From Atopobium sp. (GTDB taxonomy: Bacteria > Actinomycetota > Coriobacteriia > Coriobacteriales > Atopobiaceae), in assembly GCA_018376005.1 (NCBI GenBank), contig JAHACE010000011.1, forward strand, positions 1 to 11,564: a DNA stretch of 11,564 nt. The letters run 5' to 3'. The notes under the pieces were generated by a model. That model made no database searches. It saw only the letters and a list, made by a program, of their open reading frames with translations, and had not been told where the DNA came from. A program made the position numbers and the translations under genes. Positions 1 through 8,350 of the stretch are shown one piece after another. Each line of letters begins with the position of its first letter. Position 1 is the stretch's first letter.

Positions 1-152
1 CCTACACCGCCTCTGGCCAGCGCCTGAACACAGTTTGAACCAACGCCACCAAGCCCTAAGACCATAACGCAGGAATTTTGAATTTGTCCAAGGCGGTCTT
101 TTCCTAGAACAAGTTCGAGTCGAGCAGTGGCTTCAGGAATTGTGGCAGACAT
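1..152 (-). CDS. ThiF/TcdA-family E1-like enzyme, N-terminal fragment (probable tRNA threonylcarbamoyladenosine dehydratase)
   Basis: Reading the minus strand from the ATG at 152-150 gives about 50 residues and runs off the left edge. The visible part has the leader RLELVLGKDRLGQIQNS followed by VMVLGLGGVGSNCVQALARGG. This is the start of the ThiF/MoeB/HesA Rossmann fold, with the GxGGVGS nucleotide-binding loop. In this superfamily the enzyme adenylates its substrate with ATP. The RLxxVLGxxxL start followed directly by the glycine loop resembles TcdA (YgdL), which makes cyclic t6A at tRNA position 37; MoeB or ThiF cannot be excluded because the catalytic part lies outside the window. A minus-strand AGGAG (157-161) lies 4 nt before this ATG. 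An in-frame ATG at 164 is an alternative start. The gene is divergent from valS. Confidence 0.72.
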   Translation of the reverse strand, partial: MSATIPEATARLELVLGKDRLGQIQNSCVMVLGLGGVGSNCVQALARGGV

Positions 153-170
153 AGAGCTCCTCATAAAAAG

Positions 171-182
171 TATCTGCAGATA
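171..182. repeat. perfect 12-bp palindrome, possible operator
   Basis: The bases TATCTGCAGATA read identically on both strands with no mismatch or spacer. The palindrome lies 19 bp upstream of the minus-strand ATG at 152. It overlaps the expected transcription start of the minus-strand promoter candidate at 182-212, a typical place for a repressor site. It matches no operator consensus I know (for example it is not the Gram-positive LexA box). Binding is inferred only from symmetry and position. Confidence 0.35.
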
Positions 183-212
183 GTATAGCTTGTTACTTCA
201 CCTACGCTTCAA
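182..212 (-). promoter_or_regulatory. candidate promoter for the ThiF/TcdA-like gene
   Basis: On the minus strand, TATACT (182-187) is a good -10 hexamer. TTGAAG (207-212) is a plausible but weak -35 with a long 19-bp spacer. Transcription would begin near 170-176, about 20-25 nt before the ATG at 152. The spacer length keeps confidence low. Confidence 0.35.
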
Positions 213-221
213 AAAGTGTAG
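202..221. repeat. inverted repeat, 8-bp arms and 4-nt loop
   Basis: CTACGCTT (202-209) and AAGTGTAG (214-221) pair over 8 positions, one of them a G-T wobble, around the loop CAAA. No T-run follows on either strand, so it does not look like an intrinsic terminator. It overlaps the -35 region of the minus-strand promoter candidate and lies about 100 bp upstream of valS. It could be a protein-binding site or an RNA hairpin in a valS leader; the sequence does not decide between them. Confidence 0.35.
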
Positions 222-317
222 ACCGATAGTAATTTTAACTAATGGTAAGAAAGCACCCCATAAGTTGTCTTTTATTAGTAGAATAAATGAAGCAAATTTT
301 GACGATGTTGTCAGCAT

Positions 318-3023
318 ATGAAAGGCAAGATTACTGTGGAAGAAATGCCCAAGAATTATGATCCTCAGGCAGCTGAACCTGAGCTCATTGAAAAGTGGAT
401 GAAGGCAGATTGCTATGGTCGTAGCAAAGGAACTGAAGACCGTACGGTAGTTATCCCTCCACCAAACGTTACTGGCATCCTTCACATGGGTCATGCCATG
501 GATGACACCATCCAGGACACTTACATTCGTTATTCTCGCATGCGTGGTTACTCAACTCGTTGGATTCTAGGAACTGACCACGCAGGCATTGCAACCCAGA
601 CTAAGGTTGATAAGAAGCTTAAGTCAGAGGGTATTTCTCGCCTGGAGATTGGTCGCGAGAAATTCCTGGATGCTTGCTGGGATTGGACGCGTGAGTACGG
701 CGGAACCATTGTGTCTCAGATTAAGCGTATGGGCTGCTCCATTGATTTTAATGACGAGAAGTTCACTATGTCTCCTGAGTACACTCAGGCTGTTCGTAAG
801 GTCTTTGTTGACTGGTATCATGACCAGCTCATTTATCGTGGTAAGCGCATCGTAAACTGGTGTCCTCATTGCGAGACTTCTATTTCTGACGATGAGGCAG
901 AGTACGCTGACGAGAAGGGCCATCTTTGGTACCTGCGTTACCCGCTCAAAGAGCCTGTTAATGGCGTTGAGTACATTACTGTAGCAACTACTCGTCCAGA
1001 GACTATGCTGGGTGATACTGGCGTAGCTGTTTCTCCTCAGGATCCAGAAAAGGCCGATCTTGTTGGAAAGACCGTTATTCTGCCCATTGTTGACCGAGAG
1101 ATTCCAATTTTCTCTGACTGGCATGTTGACGCAGGCTTTGGTACCGGTTTTGTTAAGGTAACTCCAGCTCATGACCCTAATGACTTTGCTATGGGTCAGA
1201 CTCATAACCTTGAGCAGATTAACATCTTTGATGAGCATGCTGTTGTTGTTGACGGTTATGGTGAGTTCTCTGGTCTTGACAGAGATCAGGCTCGTGAGGC
1301 TATTGTTGCTTGGTTTGAAGAGCATGGTCTGCTTGATCACGTTGAAGACCTTGATCACTCCGTTATGCATTGCTACCGCTGCGGCACAACGCTTGAGCCA
1401 TGGCTCTCTGAGCAGTGGTTTGTTGCCGTTGATAAGCTCAAAGAGCCTGCAGCGCAGGTAGTTAAAGACGGTCAGGTTACCTTCCACCCAGAGCGTTGGA
1501 CTCAGACCTACCTCACCTGGATGGAGAATCTCCGCGACTGGAATATCTCCAGGCAGCTTTGGTGGGGACACCGCATTCCTGTGTTCTACTGCGATGATTG
1601 TGGCTGGCAGGATGCTCTTATGGAAGATACTGATGTTTGTCCTAAGTGCGGCGGTCATCACGTTCATCAGGATGAGGACGTTCTGGATACCTGGTTCTCT
1701 TCTCAGCTGTGGACTTTTGCTACACAGGGCTGGCCAGACCATCCTGAGCAGCTTGAGGGTCACCACCCAACACAGGTTCTGGTAACCGCTCGAGACATCA
1801 TTGCTCTTTGGGTTGCTCGCATGATTATGAGCTCGCTCTATTTCACCAAAGAGATTCCATTCCACGATGTCTACATCTACGCAACCATTTTGGCTAAGGA
1901 CGGCAGTCGTATGTCCAAGTCAAAGGGTAACGGCGTAGATCCTATGGATCTGATTGCTAAGTATGGCGCAGACGCCATGCGTTATAACCTGCTTACGCTT
2001 ATCACTAATAACCAAGACGTCAAGTTTGATGCTGTTCTTGATAAGAAGACCCGTGAGCTTATTGAGTCTCCAAGAACTGATCAGGCACGTTCTTTTGTTA
2101 CTAAGATTTGGAATGCAAGCCGCTTTGTTCAGATGAACCTTGACGGCTACACTGCCGGCATGCCAAAGGCAGAGACACCAGAAGATGCATGGATGTTCTC
2201 GCGCCTTGCAAAGGTTGTTGCAGAGACAACTGAGCAGCTTGAGACCTATGGCTTTGGTGAGTACGCCCGCAACATTCAGTCCTTCTTCTGGAATGATGTC
2301 TGCGACTGGTACATTGAGCTCTGCAAGGGCAGACTTCTGGACGGAACTCCTGATCAGCGCCTGCAGGTTCAGCGCAACCTTGTCTTTGTCCTGGATGTCA
2401 GCATGAGGCTTCTGCATCCAGCCATGCCATTTGTTACCGAGAGCGTTTGGGATGCCCTTCCTGCATCTGGTCTTTTGAGTCACGATGCGGAGTTCTTGAT
2501 GGTCTCTGAGTGGCCAGACCCACAGAAACTAGCCAACTTTGTTGACGAGGCAGCTGAGCATAACTTCTCGCTTGCTAAGACTGTTGTTTCTGCTGTTCGT
2601 TCTTCTCGCGCTCGTTATAGGCTATCTCCAAAGACAGACCTTGCTGTTGTGGTCAAAGCTCCAGCACAGGATGTTGCAGCGCTGAAGGAGCAGGCAGCCT
2701 TCATTCAGAACGTTGGTCGCGTAAGCTCGCTTGAGGTTGCTGAGGCGCCTCAGAAGCCTGCTGGTTCTGTTTCTGTCACCGATGCTGGCCTTGAAATGTA
2801 CGTTGTTCTTGGTGAGCTTGTTGACCTTGCTGCAGAGGCCAAACGTCTTCAGAAGGACCTTGAGTCCGCAAAGAAGGAGCTTTCTGGTGTGGAGCGTACC
2901 CTTGCTAACGAGGGCTTTGTTGCTAAGGCAGCGCCTGAAGTTATCGAGAAGAAACGTGCACGCGCAGAAGAACTTACTACGCTTGTTGCTCAGCTAGAGC
3001 AGCAGATTGCTGACTTCTCATAG
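318..3023 (+). CDS. valS: valine--tRNA ligase (ValRS)
   Basis: Cytoplasmic class Ia synthetase that charges tRNA-Val with valine using ATP. The 901-residue length is normal for the family. Domains in order: the HIGH motif as HMGH at 56-59 after PPPNVTG; the CP1 editing domain with TTRPETMLGDT at 224-234, which hydrolyses mischarged Thr-tRNA; a four-cysteine zinc knuckle (CDDC 425-428, CPKC 441-444); DIIALWVARMIM; the second signature as RMSKS at 531-535, with Arg replacing the usual first Lys; the anticodon-binding domain; and a C-terminal coiled-coil arm from about residue 832. The start is uncertain. ATG 318 has no Shine-Dalgarno. In-frame GTG 336 has AAAGG at 321-325. ATG 345 gives the typical ValRS beginning (MPKNYDPQ), with GGAAG only 2 nt away. 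A terminator-like hairpin follows, so it is probably transcribed apart from the folate operon. Confidence 0.97.
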   Translation: MKGKITVEEMPKNYDPQAAEPELIEKWMKADCYGRSKGTEDRTVVIPPPNVTGILHMGHAMDDTIQDTYIRYSRMRGYSTRWILGTDHAGIATQTKVDKKLKSEGISRLEIGREKFLDACWDWTREYGGTIVSQIKRMGCSIDFNDEKFTMSPEYTQAVRKVFVDWYHDQLIYRGKRIVNWCPHCETSISDDEAEYADEKGHLWYLRYPLKEPVNGVEYITVATTRPETMLGDTGVAVSPQDPEKADLVGKTVILPIVDREIPIFSDWHVDAGFGTGFVKVTPAHDPNDFAMGQTHNLEQINIFDEHAVVVDGYGEFSGLDRDQAREAIVAWFEEHGLLDHVEDLDHSVMHCYRCGTTLEPWLSEQWFVAVDKLKEPAAQVVKDGQVTFHPERWTQTYLTWMENLRDWNISRQLWWGHRIPVFYCDDCGWQDALMEDTDVCPKCGGHHVHQDEDVLDTWFSSQLWTFATQGWPDHPEQLEGHHPTQVLVTARDIIALWVARMIMSSLYFTKEIPFHDVYIYATILAKDGSRMSKSKGNGVDPMDLIAKYGADAMRYNLLTLITNNQDVKFDAVLDKKTRELIESPRTDQARSFVTKIWNASRFVQMNLDGYTAGMPKAETPEDAWMFSRLAKVVAETTEQLETYGFGEYARNIQSFFWNDVCDWYIELCKGRLLDGTPDQRLQVQRNLVFVLDVSMRLLHPAMPFVTESVWDALPASGLLSHDAEFLMVSEWPDPQKLANFVDEAAEHNFSLAKTVVSAVRSSRARYRLSPKTDLAVVVKAPAQDVAALKEQAAFIQNVGRVSSLEVAEAPQKPAGSVSVTDAGLEMYVVLGELVDLAAEAKRLQKDLESAKKELSGVERTLANEGFVAKAAPEVIEKKRARAEELTTLVAQLEQQIADFS

Positions 3024-3031
3024 GTAAAACT

Positions 3032-3062
3032 TGATGCGGTGTAACAGCCGCATCATGTGTTT
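3032..3062 (+). terminator. terminator-like hairpin after valS
   Basis: TGATGCGG (3032-3039) pairs perfectly with CCGCATCA (3048-3055) around an 8-nt loop, starting 9 nt after the valS stop. The tail TGTGTTT is only modestly T-rich, so this may be a weak intrinsic terminator or an RNA-stabilising 3' hairpin. It is the only such structure between valS and fhs. Confidence 0.55.
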
Positions 3063-3099
3063 AGTACGTGCATGCAGTCCACTTTAGGTTAGGAACAAC

Positions 3100-4773
3100 A
3101 TGTCTGAGGTTAAATCCGATATCGAGATTGCTCAATCATCCGAGATGCTTCCCATCTTTGAGGTGGCAAAGCGTGCGGGTATTCCAGAGGATTTTCTGGA
3201 GCCTTATGGTCGCTATAAGGCAAAGCTTGATGCACGTGCTTTGGCAGATAAGCCTCTTCGCGGCAAGCTTGTGCTGGTAACTGCCATTAACCCAACGCCA
3301 GCGGGCGAGGGAAAGACCACTACCTCGGTAGGTCTGGCAGATGCCTTGACCAGCTTGGGACAGTCTGCCATGTTGGCTCTTAGAGAGCCTTCTTTGGGCC
3401 CTGTTTTTGGTGTCAAGGGCGGTGCTGCAGGTGGCGGCTATGCCCAGGTAGTTCCTATGGAGGACATCAACCTTCACTTTACCGGAGACTTCCACGCCAT
3501 CGGCGCTGCAAACAACCTCTGCGCCGCCATGCTGGATAACCACATCAAGCAGGGTAATAACCTCAACATTGATCCACGCCGCGTGGTGTGGAAACGCTGT
3601 GTTGACATGAATGATCGCCAGCTCAGAAACGTTGTTGACGGACTTGGCGGCATTGCAGACGGCATGCCAAGACAAGACGGCTTTGATATTACCGTTGCTT
3701 CCGAGGTTATGGCTGTATTCTGCCTTGCTTCCGGCATCAAAGACCTTAAAGAGCGCCTGGGCAGAATGGTTATTGCCTACACCTATGACCGCAAGCCTGT
3801 TACCGTCAGCGATATCCATGCCGAGGGCGCTATGACAGCGCTGCTCAAAGATGCTATTCAGCCTAACTTGGTCCAGACGCTTGAGCATACGCCTGCTCTA
3901 GTTCACGGCGGTCCTTTTGCCAATATTGCTCACGGCTGCAATACGGTTGAGGCAACAAAGACTGCTCTGCGTCTTGCAGATTACGTTGTTACCGAGGCTG
4001 GCTTTGGTGCAGACCTTGGTGCCGAGAAGTTCTTGGACATTAAGTGCAGAGCTACTGGCCTTGCTCCATCGGCTGTTGTTCTGGTGGCAACCGTTCGCGC
4101 TCTTAAGTACAACGGAGGCGTTGCCAAAGCTGACCTTAACCAGCAAAACGTTGAGGCGCTTAAAGAGGGCATTCCTAACCTGCTTCGCCACGTTGACAAC
4201 ATCCAGACGGTCTACGGTCTTCCTGTAGTCGTTGCCATCAATGCATTCCCAACCGATACCGCTGAAGAGCTTGCTCTGGTAGAGGAGGAGTGCAAGAAGC
4301 GTGGCGTAAATGTTGTCCTGTCTGAAGTTTGGGCAAAAGGTGGAAAGGGCGGCCAGGCTCTGGCAGAAGAGGTTATGCGCCTTTGCCAGACTGAATCTAA
4401 GCTCACCTTTGCTTACGACGTCAAAGAGTCTTTGAAGCAGAAAATTACCGACATTGCTACCAAGATTTACCACGCCGATGGTGTTGAATTTGCTCCAAGT
4501 GCCGCCAAGCAACTTCAGCAGCTTGAAGAGCTTGGCTTTGGCGAGCTCCCTATTTGTATGGCAAAAACCCAGTATTCCTTTACTGACGATCAGACCAAAT
4601 TGGGTGCTCCAGAGAACTTTAAGATTACTGTGCGAGAAGTTCGTGTTTCTGCAGGTGCTGGCTTTGTGGTCTGCCTTACGGGCTCTATCATGACCATGCC
4701 AGGACTTCCAAAGGTTCCTGCTGCAGAGCACATTGATGTTCTTGATGATGGAAGAATTGTGGGTCTTTTCTAA
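3100..4773 (+). CDS. fhs: formate--tetrahydrofolate ligase (10-formyl-THF synthetase)
   Basis: Joins formate to tetrahydrofolate with ATP to give 10-formyl-THF, the entry point of formate into one-carbon metabolism; the enzyme is cytoplasmic and usually tetrameric. The 557-residue length matches the family. A P-loop-like TPAGEGKTT spans 66-74. The family-typical EPSLGP (96-101) is followed by a glycine-rich [10 protein letters not shown] and then [12 protein letters not shown] (129-140). The C-terminus [18 protein letters not shown] is also typical. AGGAA (3091-3095) lies just upstream of the ATG. It is the first gene of a five-gene operon; its stop overlaps the next start as TAATG. No convincing promoter is visible in the 76 bp after valS. 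The gene is common in anaerobes and acetogens. Here it probably supplies purine and fMet synthesis, since no other Wood-Ljungdahl genes are in view. Confidence 0.97.
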   Translation: MSEVKSDIEIAQSSEMLPIFEVAKRAGIPEDFLEPYGRYKAKLDARALADKPLRGKLVLVTAINPTPAGEGKTTTSVGLADALTSLGQSAMLALREPSLGPVFGVKGGAAGGGYAQVVPMEDINLHFTGDFHAIGAANNLCAAMLDNHIKQGNNLNIDPRRVVWKRCVDMNDRQLRNVVDGLGGIADGMPRQDGFDITVASEVMAVFCLASGIKDLKERLGRMVIAYTYDRKPVTVSDIHAEGAMTALLKDAIQPNLVQTLEHTPALVHGGPFANIAHGCNTVEATKTALRLADYVVTEAGFGADLGAEKFLDIKCRATGLAPSAVVLVATVRALKYNGGVAKADLNQQNVEALKEGIPNLLRHVDNIQTVYGLPVVVAINAFPTDTAEELALVEEECKKRGVNVVLSEVWAKGGKGGQALAEEVMRLCQTESKLTFAYDVKESLKQKITDIATKIYHADGVEFAPSAAKQLQQLEELGFGELPICMAKTQYSFTDDQTKLGAPENFKITVREVRVSAGAGFVVCLTGSIMTMPGLPKVPAAEHIDVLDDGRIVGLF

Positions 4774-5426
4774 TGTCTTATCCCTCTTCACCTGAAGAAG
4801 TAGCGTTTACAATCTATAGTGCAGATTCTTATGCGCAACACCTTGCTGCTAAAGAGCCTATTCCTGGCGGCGGTAGCGCTGCCGCTTATGTAGGTGCGCT
4901 TGCAGTATCCTTGGCTTCAATGGCTGGTGTCTACGCACAAGGAAAACCTGCCTATGCTCAGCATGAAGATGATCTTGCAAAATATATTGCTCGAGCCAGT
5001 GCGCTCCGTCAGGACTTCATGGAGCTTATGGATGAGGACTCTCGTCAGTTCTTGCTAGTTTCAAGTGCGTTTAGCGTGCCCAAGGATGACCCAAAGCGTG
5101 CAGAAATTGTTGAGGATGCCCTTAAAGAAGCAGCTCAGCCACCACTTAAGGTAATGAGAAAAGTGTGCGAGTCCATTGAGCTTCTTGAAGAGATGCTTAT
5201 AAAGGGCTCCCGTATGCTTTTGTCTGATGTGGGTTGCGGTGCTGCTCTTGCACGTGGTGCTTTGATTGCCGCTTCTCATACGCTGTTTGTAAACACTCGT
5301 TCTATGCATGATACGGCGTACGCTCAAACGCTGCTTGATGAGGCGGATAAGCTTCTAGACACCTATGTATCACGAGCTGACGCTGTAAGTGATGCAGTAA
5401 GCGCACAGCTGAGACAGGAGGCATAA
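4773..5426 (+). CDS. fchA: methenyl-THF cyclohydrolase / formiminotransferase-cyclodeaminase-family protein
   Basis: A 217-residue, mostly helical protein of the cyclodeaminase (FTCD C-domain) family. Evidence: the family signature PIPGGGSAAA (PGGGS at 31-35) after an N-terminal helix, DEDSRQF near 87-93, and SDVG at 151-154 before a closing helical bundle. Family members either deaminate 5-formimino-THF (histidine or purine breakdown) or act as methenyl-THF cyclohydrolase. No histidine-utilisation genes are nearby. Its place between fhs and folD favours interconversion of 10-formyl-THF and 5,10-methenyl-THF. The ATG shares its A with the fhs stop (TAATG) and has no strong Shine-Dalgarno, so translation is probably coupled to fhs. 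The neighbouring FolD lacks the residues for this step, which makes FchA likely to be the main cyclohydrolase. Confidence 0.88.
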   Translation: MSYPSSPEEVAFTIYSADSYAQHLAAKEPIPGGGSAAAYVGALAVSLASMAGVYAQGKPAYAQHEDDLAKYIARASALRQDFMELMDEDSRQFLLVSSAFSVPKDDPKRAEIVEDALKEAAQPPLKVMRKVCESIELLEEMLIKGSRMLLSDVGCGAALARGALIAASHTLFVNTRSMHDTAYAQTLLDEADKLLDTYVSRADAVSDAVSAQLRQEA

Positions 5427-5427
5427 C

Positions 5428-6297
5428 ATGAGCCCAGAGACTACTTCACAGGAGCTTCGTGGCGCTCCTGTTGCCAAGGCGATAACTGAAGAACTTGCTG
5501 CTCAAGTTCAGGGGCTCCGTGCACAAGGTGTGACTCCTAAGCTGGTTATTGTTCGCATTGGACAGAAAAGCGATGACCTTACCTATGAGCGTGCAGCATA
5601 TACGCGTGCAGAGAAGGTGGGCTTTGAAGTTGAGACCATTGAGCTTCCTGAAGACGCTACACAAGAGCAGGTAAATAGTGCGTTTGATCAGGTTTCTGCT
5701 GATGCATTGGTGCATGGTTGTCTGCCTATGCGTCCTTTTCCTGCTGGAATTGATGAGCATGAAGCGCTTCAACATCTAGCTCCAGAAAAAGATGTTGATT
5801 GCGCCACCGATTCTATGCTGCTGGCAACACTTTGTGGAACTCCTGGTGCTCTGGGACCTTGTACCGCAGAAGCGGTTCTGGCGCTTCTCGATTTTTACCA
5901 GGTGCCCCTTGAGGGAGCACCTGTTGCAGTTGTTGGTCGCTCAAATGTCATTGGTCGTCCGGTAGCTGCGCTTTTAAGTGCAAGAAACGCTACGGTGACG
6001 GTGTGTCACAGCAAGACCAAAGACCTTGCTGCTACGCTTAAGCAGGCAGAGGTTGTGGTTGTGGCTGCAGGTCGTGCGCACCTTATTGGGGCTGACTTCG
6101 TAAGAGCTGGTCAGACCATCGTTGATGTAGGTATTAACTGGGATGAAGCAGCTCAAAAGCTTGTTGGCGATGTTAATACAGAGCAGGTAGCTCCCCTGGT
6201 AAGTGCTTATACTCCTGTTCCAGGCGGTGTAGGTAGCGTGACAACGGCAATTCTTGCACGCCATGTTGTTGCCGCAGCTCAAAGAACGCTTGCATAA
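5428..6297 (+). CDS. folD: FolD-family methylene-THF dehydrogenase, probably lacking cyclohydrolase activity
   Basis: A 289-residue FolD homologue. Normal FolD is bifunctional: NAD(P)-dependent 5,10-methylene-THF dehydrogenase and 5,10-methenyl-THF cyclohydrolase. Family features are FPAGID at 104-109, KDVD at 121-124, the Rossmann loop VVGRSNVIGRP (168-178), CHSKT (193-197; GRS and CHSKT resemble NADP-type enzymes) and TPVPGGVGSVT near the end. The active site is altered. Aligning with E. coli FolD at the shared Tyr (Y53), the cyclohydrolase lysine four residues on is alanine (A57). The glutamine of VQLPLP is methionine (M101), while the aspartate (D124) is kept. Lysine loss is known to abolish cyclohydrolase while sparing dehydrogenase, and monofunctional yeast Mtd1 also lacks it. 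A strong AGGAGG (5416-5421) precedes the ATG, which sits 1 nt after the fchA stop. Confidence 0.93.
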   Translation: MSPETTSQELRGAPVAKAITEELAAQVQGLRAQGVTPKLVIVRIGQKSDDLTYERAAYTRAEKVGFEVETIELPEDATQEQVNSAFDQVSADALVHGCLPMRPFPAGIDEHEALQHLAPEKDVDCATDSMLLATLCGTPGALGPCTAEAVLALLDFYQVPLEGAPVAVVGRSNVIGRPVAALLSARNATVTVCHSKTKDLAATLKQAEVVVVAAGRAHLIGADFVRAGQTIVDVGINWDEAAQKLVGDVNTEQVAPLVSAYTPVPGGVGSVTTAILARHVVAAAQRTLA

Positions 6298-6318
6298 GAG
6301 TGAAAGGTAGGTTGCCTC

Positions 6319-6906
6319 ATGGCAGCGGAAAATAACTATAAAGAGCTTGACCAAGAGCGCGTAAAAGCCGCGGTCAAGGAGTTTTTGCTTGCTATTGGTG
6401 AGGATCCAGAGCGAGAAGGTCTGCTTGATACACCAGACCGTGTTGCTCGTGCTTGCGCGGAGCTCTTTGGTGGTATGCAGGAAGATCCTGCAGTTCACCT
6501 GCGTAAACAGTTCCATGAAGAGGGCAATAAAGAGATGGTTATTGTCCGCGACATTCCTTTCTCATCTACCTGTGAGCATCACATTTTGCCTTTTGTGGGC
6601 AAGGCGCACGTTTGCTACATTCCACAAAATGGTCGTATTACCGGCCTTTCCAAGATTGCTCGTTGCGTCAGCGGATATTCTCGCCGCCTGCAGGTACAGG
6701 AGCGCTTAACGGGCCAGATTGCAGACGCTATGGTAGAAGAGCTTGATCCTCTGGGTGTTTTGGTGGTTATGGAGGCTGAGCATACGTGCATGAGCATGCG
6801 CGGTATTAGGGCGTCGGGCGCTTTGACCACTACGTCTGCAGTTCGAGGCATTTTTAAAACTAACGAGAAAACCCGTGCAGAGGCTATGCGTCTGCTTGGC
6901 CTATAA
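6319..6906 (+). CDS. folE: GTP cyclohydrolase I
   Basis: Converts GTP to 7,8-dihydroneopterin triphosphate and formate, the first committed step of folate (pterin) synthesis; a cytoplasmic homodecamer in the family. The 195-residue length fits the zinc-dependent IA type. CEHH at 85-88 and HTCM at 155-158 supply the expected zinc ligands Cys85, His88 and Cys157. Other signatures are [19 protein letters not shown] (109-115), the QVQERLT segment and the [12 protein letters not shown] region. AAAGGTAGG (6303-6311) lies 7 nt before the ATG; the gap from folD is 21 bp. No other pterin-pathway gene (folB, folK, folP) is in the window. The formate it releases could be reused by Fhs. Confidence 0.97.
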   Translation: MAAENNYKELDQERVKAAVKEFLLAIGEDPEREGLLDTPDRVARACAELFGGMQEDPAVHLRKQFHEEGNKEMVIVRDIPFSSTCEHHILPFVGKAHVCYIPQNGRITGLSKIARCVSGYSRRLQVQERLTGQIADAMVEELDPLGVLVVMEAEHTCMSMRGIRASGALTTTSAVRGIFKTNEKTRAEAMRLLGL

Positions 6907-6918
6907 GAGGTTTGTGCA

Positions 6919-8343
6919 ATGAGCTATTCCGTTCCTTTTTCTGTGCCTGAACTGAGCTACGAGCAGTCTTTAAAGGTACTTCACGATACAAAGAAGTTTG
7001 GTATTCAGCCCCTGCTGGAGAGCGTGGAAGACATGCTCAAAGAGTTGGGCAATCCTGATCTCTGCTTTAAGAGTGTTCAGATTGCAGGTACCAACGGCAA
7101 AACGTCTACCTCCAGATACACTGCAGCCTTGCTCAAGGGAGAGGGTCTCAAGACCGCTCTGTACACGTCTCCCGAACTCATCAGCTATACCGAGCGTATG
7201 GAGATCAACGGCACACCCGTCTCTGAGGCGGCTTTTGCTCACGGCGTTTCAGCTGCTCAAGTAGCAGGGGAGCGCGTCAATGCTCAGCGAGTTGCTCTAG
7301 GCGAGCGTCCCTATGACATTACCGAGTTTGACCTGCTCACGGTTGCAGCTTTGGTTGTCTTTGCCGAGGCAGAGATTGACGTCTGTGTGCTTGAGTGCGG
7401 TATGGGCGGTAGGTGGGACGCAACAAGTGCTGCTCAAAACATCACCTCAGTGGCTATCACGGGCGTCGGCCTGGACCACACGCGCATCCTAGGCGATACC
7501 CTTGAGGCTATTGCTGGCGAGAAGGCCGCCATCATCAAACCGGGTCGCACCTGTGTGCTTGGTGTGGGAACGACAACTCCCCAGAGTGTTCAGGACGTAT
7601 TCTTGTCCCAAGCAGCTTCTGCAGGCGTTGTCCCAACTCTTCTTGTGGCTGACAAGCCTGAAGACGTTGAGGGAGAGGTTTCTGCTGGTCAGACATTTGA
7701 CCATCCAGAGCTGCCTCACGCACACTTCTTCATTACCAAAAAGCCTAAGAGCATCGGTTTTCCGCTTGAGCTTACGGTTGTCACGCCTCGCGCAACCTAC
7801 GAAGATCTTGCTGCACTTAAACCAAGCTACCAGGCAGCAAACATTGCCCTGGCAACCTGTTTAGCTGAGGATTATCTTGGTCGTCCACTTGATGCCGAGA
7901 AAGCGTTTTTCTCCACAACTAGGTGCCCTACACCTGGCAGGTTCCAGCTGCTTCAGCCTAAGCCTTTGGTGCTTATCGACGCGGCTCACAACCCCCAGTC
8001 GATCGAGACGTTCTTAACTGCTATCCGCTCAATTGAGCCAGAAGTTGCTAATAGACCTATGCTTTTGACTGCAGTTTTTGCAGATAAAGACGTTAAGGGC
8101 ATCGCAGAACTTCTCGCCAAAGAGTTCCCTGAGGTAGCGGTAACCCAGACAGACAACGAGCGCGCTATGGATGCAGAAGAGCTTGCTGAGCTGTACAAAG
8201 CCTGCGGCGCCAACGTGGTAGCTGTCTACAGAAGCGTTCCCGAAGCAGTGGACGCCTTGCGCGAGAAGGGCTTTGTAGCATGTGGAACAATTTCACTTGC
8301 TGGCGAGGTTGCTGCACAATTTAGTGATGCTTTGGTAAAATAA
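6919..8343 (+). CDS. folC: folylpolyglutamate synthase / dihydrofolate synthase
   Basis: A Mur-ligase-superfamily enzyme that uses ATP to add glutamates to folates, and often to make dihydrofolate from dihydropteroate; this keeps folates in the cell and suited to C1 enzymes. Visible: P-loop GTNGKTS at 57-63; the TSPELISYTERM segment from 83, where the common SPH is SPE; LECGMGGRWDAT near 158-169; GLDHT..LG; EKAAIIKPG (201-209), with a lysine of the type carbamylated in this superfamily; and DAAHNP (354-359) in the C-terminal domain. The 474 residues are somewhat longer than the usual 420-440. AAGAGG (6905-6910) lies 8 nt before the ATG, and the gap from folE is 12 bp. It is the last gene of the folate operon and is followed by a hairpin. 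Whether it also has dihydrofolate synthase activity cannot be read from the sequence. Confidence 0.95.
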   Translation: MSYSVPFSVPELSYEQSLKVLHDTKKFGIQPLLESVEDMLKELGNPDLCFKSVQIAGTNGKTSTSRYTAALLKGEGLKTALYTSPELISYTERMEINGTPVSEAAFAHGVSAAQVAGERVNAQRVALGERPYDITEFDLLTVAALVVFAEAEIDVCVLECGMGGRWDATSAAQNITSVAITGVGLDHTRILGDTLEAIAGEKAAIIKPGRTCVLGVGTTTPQSVQDVFLSQAASAGVVPTLLVADKPEDVEGEVSAGQTFDHPELPHAHFFITKKPKSIGFPLELTVVTPRATYEDLAALKPSYQAANIALATCLAEDYLGRPLDAEKAFFSTTRCPTPGRFQLLQPKPLVLIDAAHNPQSIETFLTAIRSIEPEVANRPMLLTAVFADKDVKGIAELLAKEFPEVAVTQTDNERAMDAEELAELYKACGANVVAVYRSVPEAVDALREKGFVACGTISLAGEVAAQFSDALVK

Positions 8344-8350
8344 ATTTATC

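Larger units (their letters stand above)
153..317. other. divergent intergenic region between the ThiF/TcdA-like gene and valS
   Basis: This 165-bp AT-rich spacer must hold the promoters for both divergent genes. It contains a perfect 12-bp palindrome (171-182), a minus-strand promoter-like pair (182-212) and an 8-bp inverted repeat (202-221), listed separately. For valS I see only a weak -10-like TAGAAT at 279-284 with no recognisable -35, so no valS promoter is called. There is no T-box motif and no clear Shine-Dalgarno just before position 318. Confidence 0.6.

Noticed and set aside
153..317. A T-box leader for valS
   Set aside because: No GGGTGGNACCGCG-like motif and no Stem I-like structure in the 165-bp spacer.
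624..1865. 413-codon minus-strand open frame inside valS
   Set aside because: Fully antisense to the ValRS editing and catalytic region, with no recognisable domain.
3898..4791. 297-codon minus-strand open frame across the end of fhs
   Set aside because: Antisense of a well-identified gene; no domain and no support from context.
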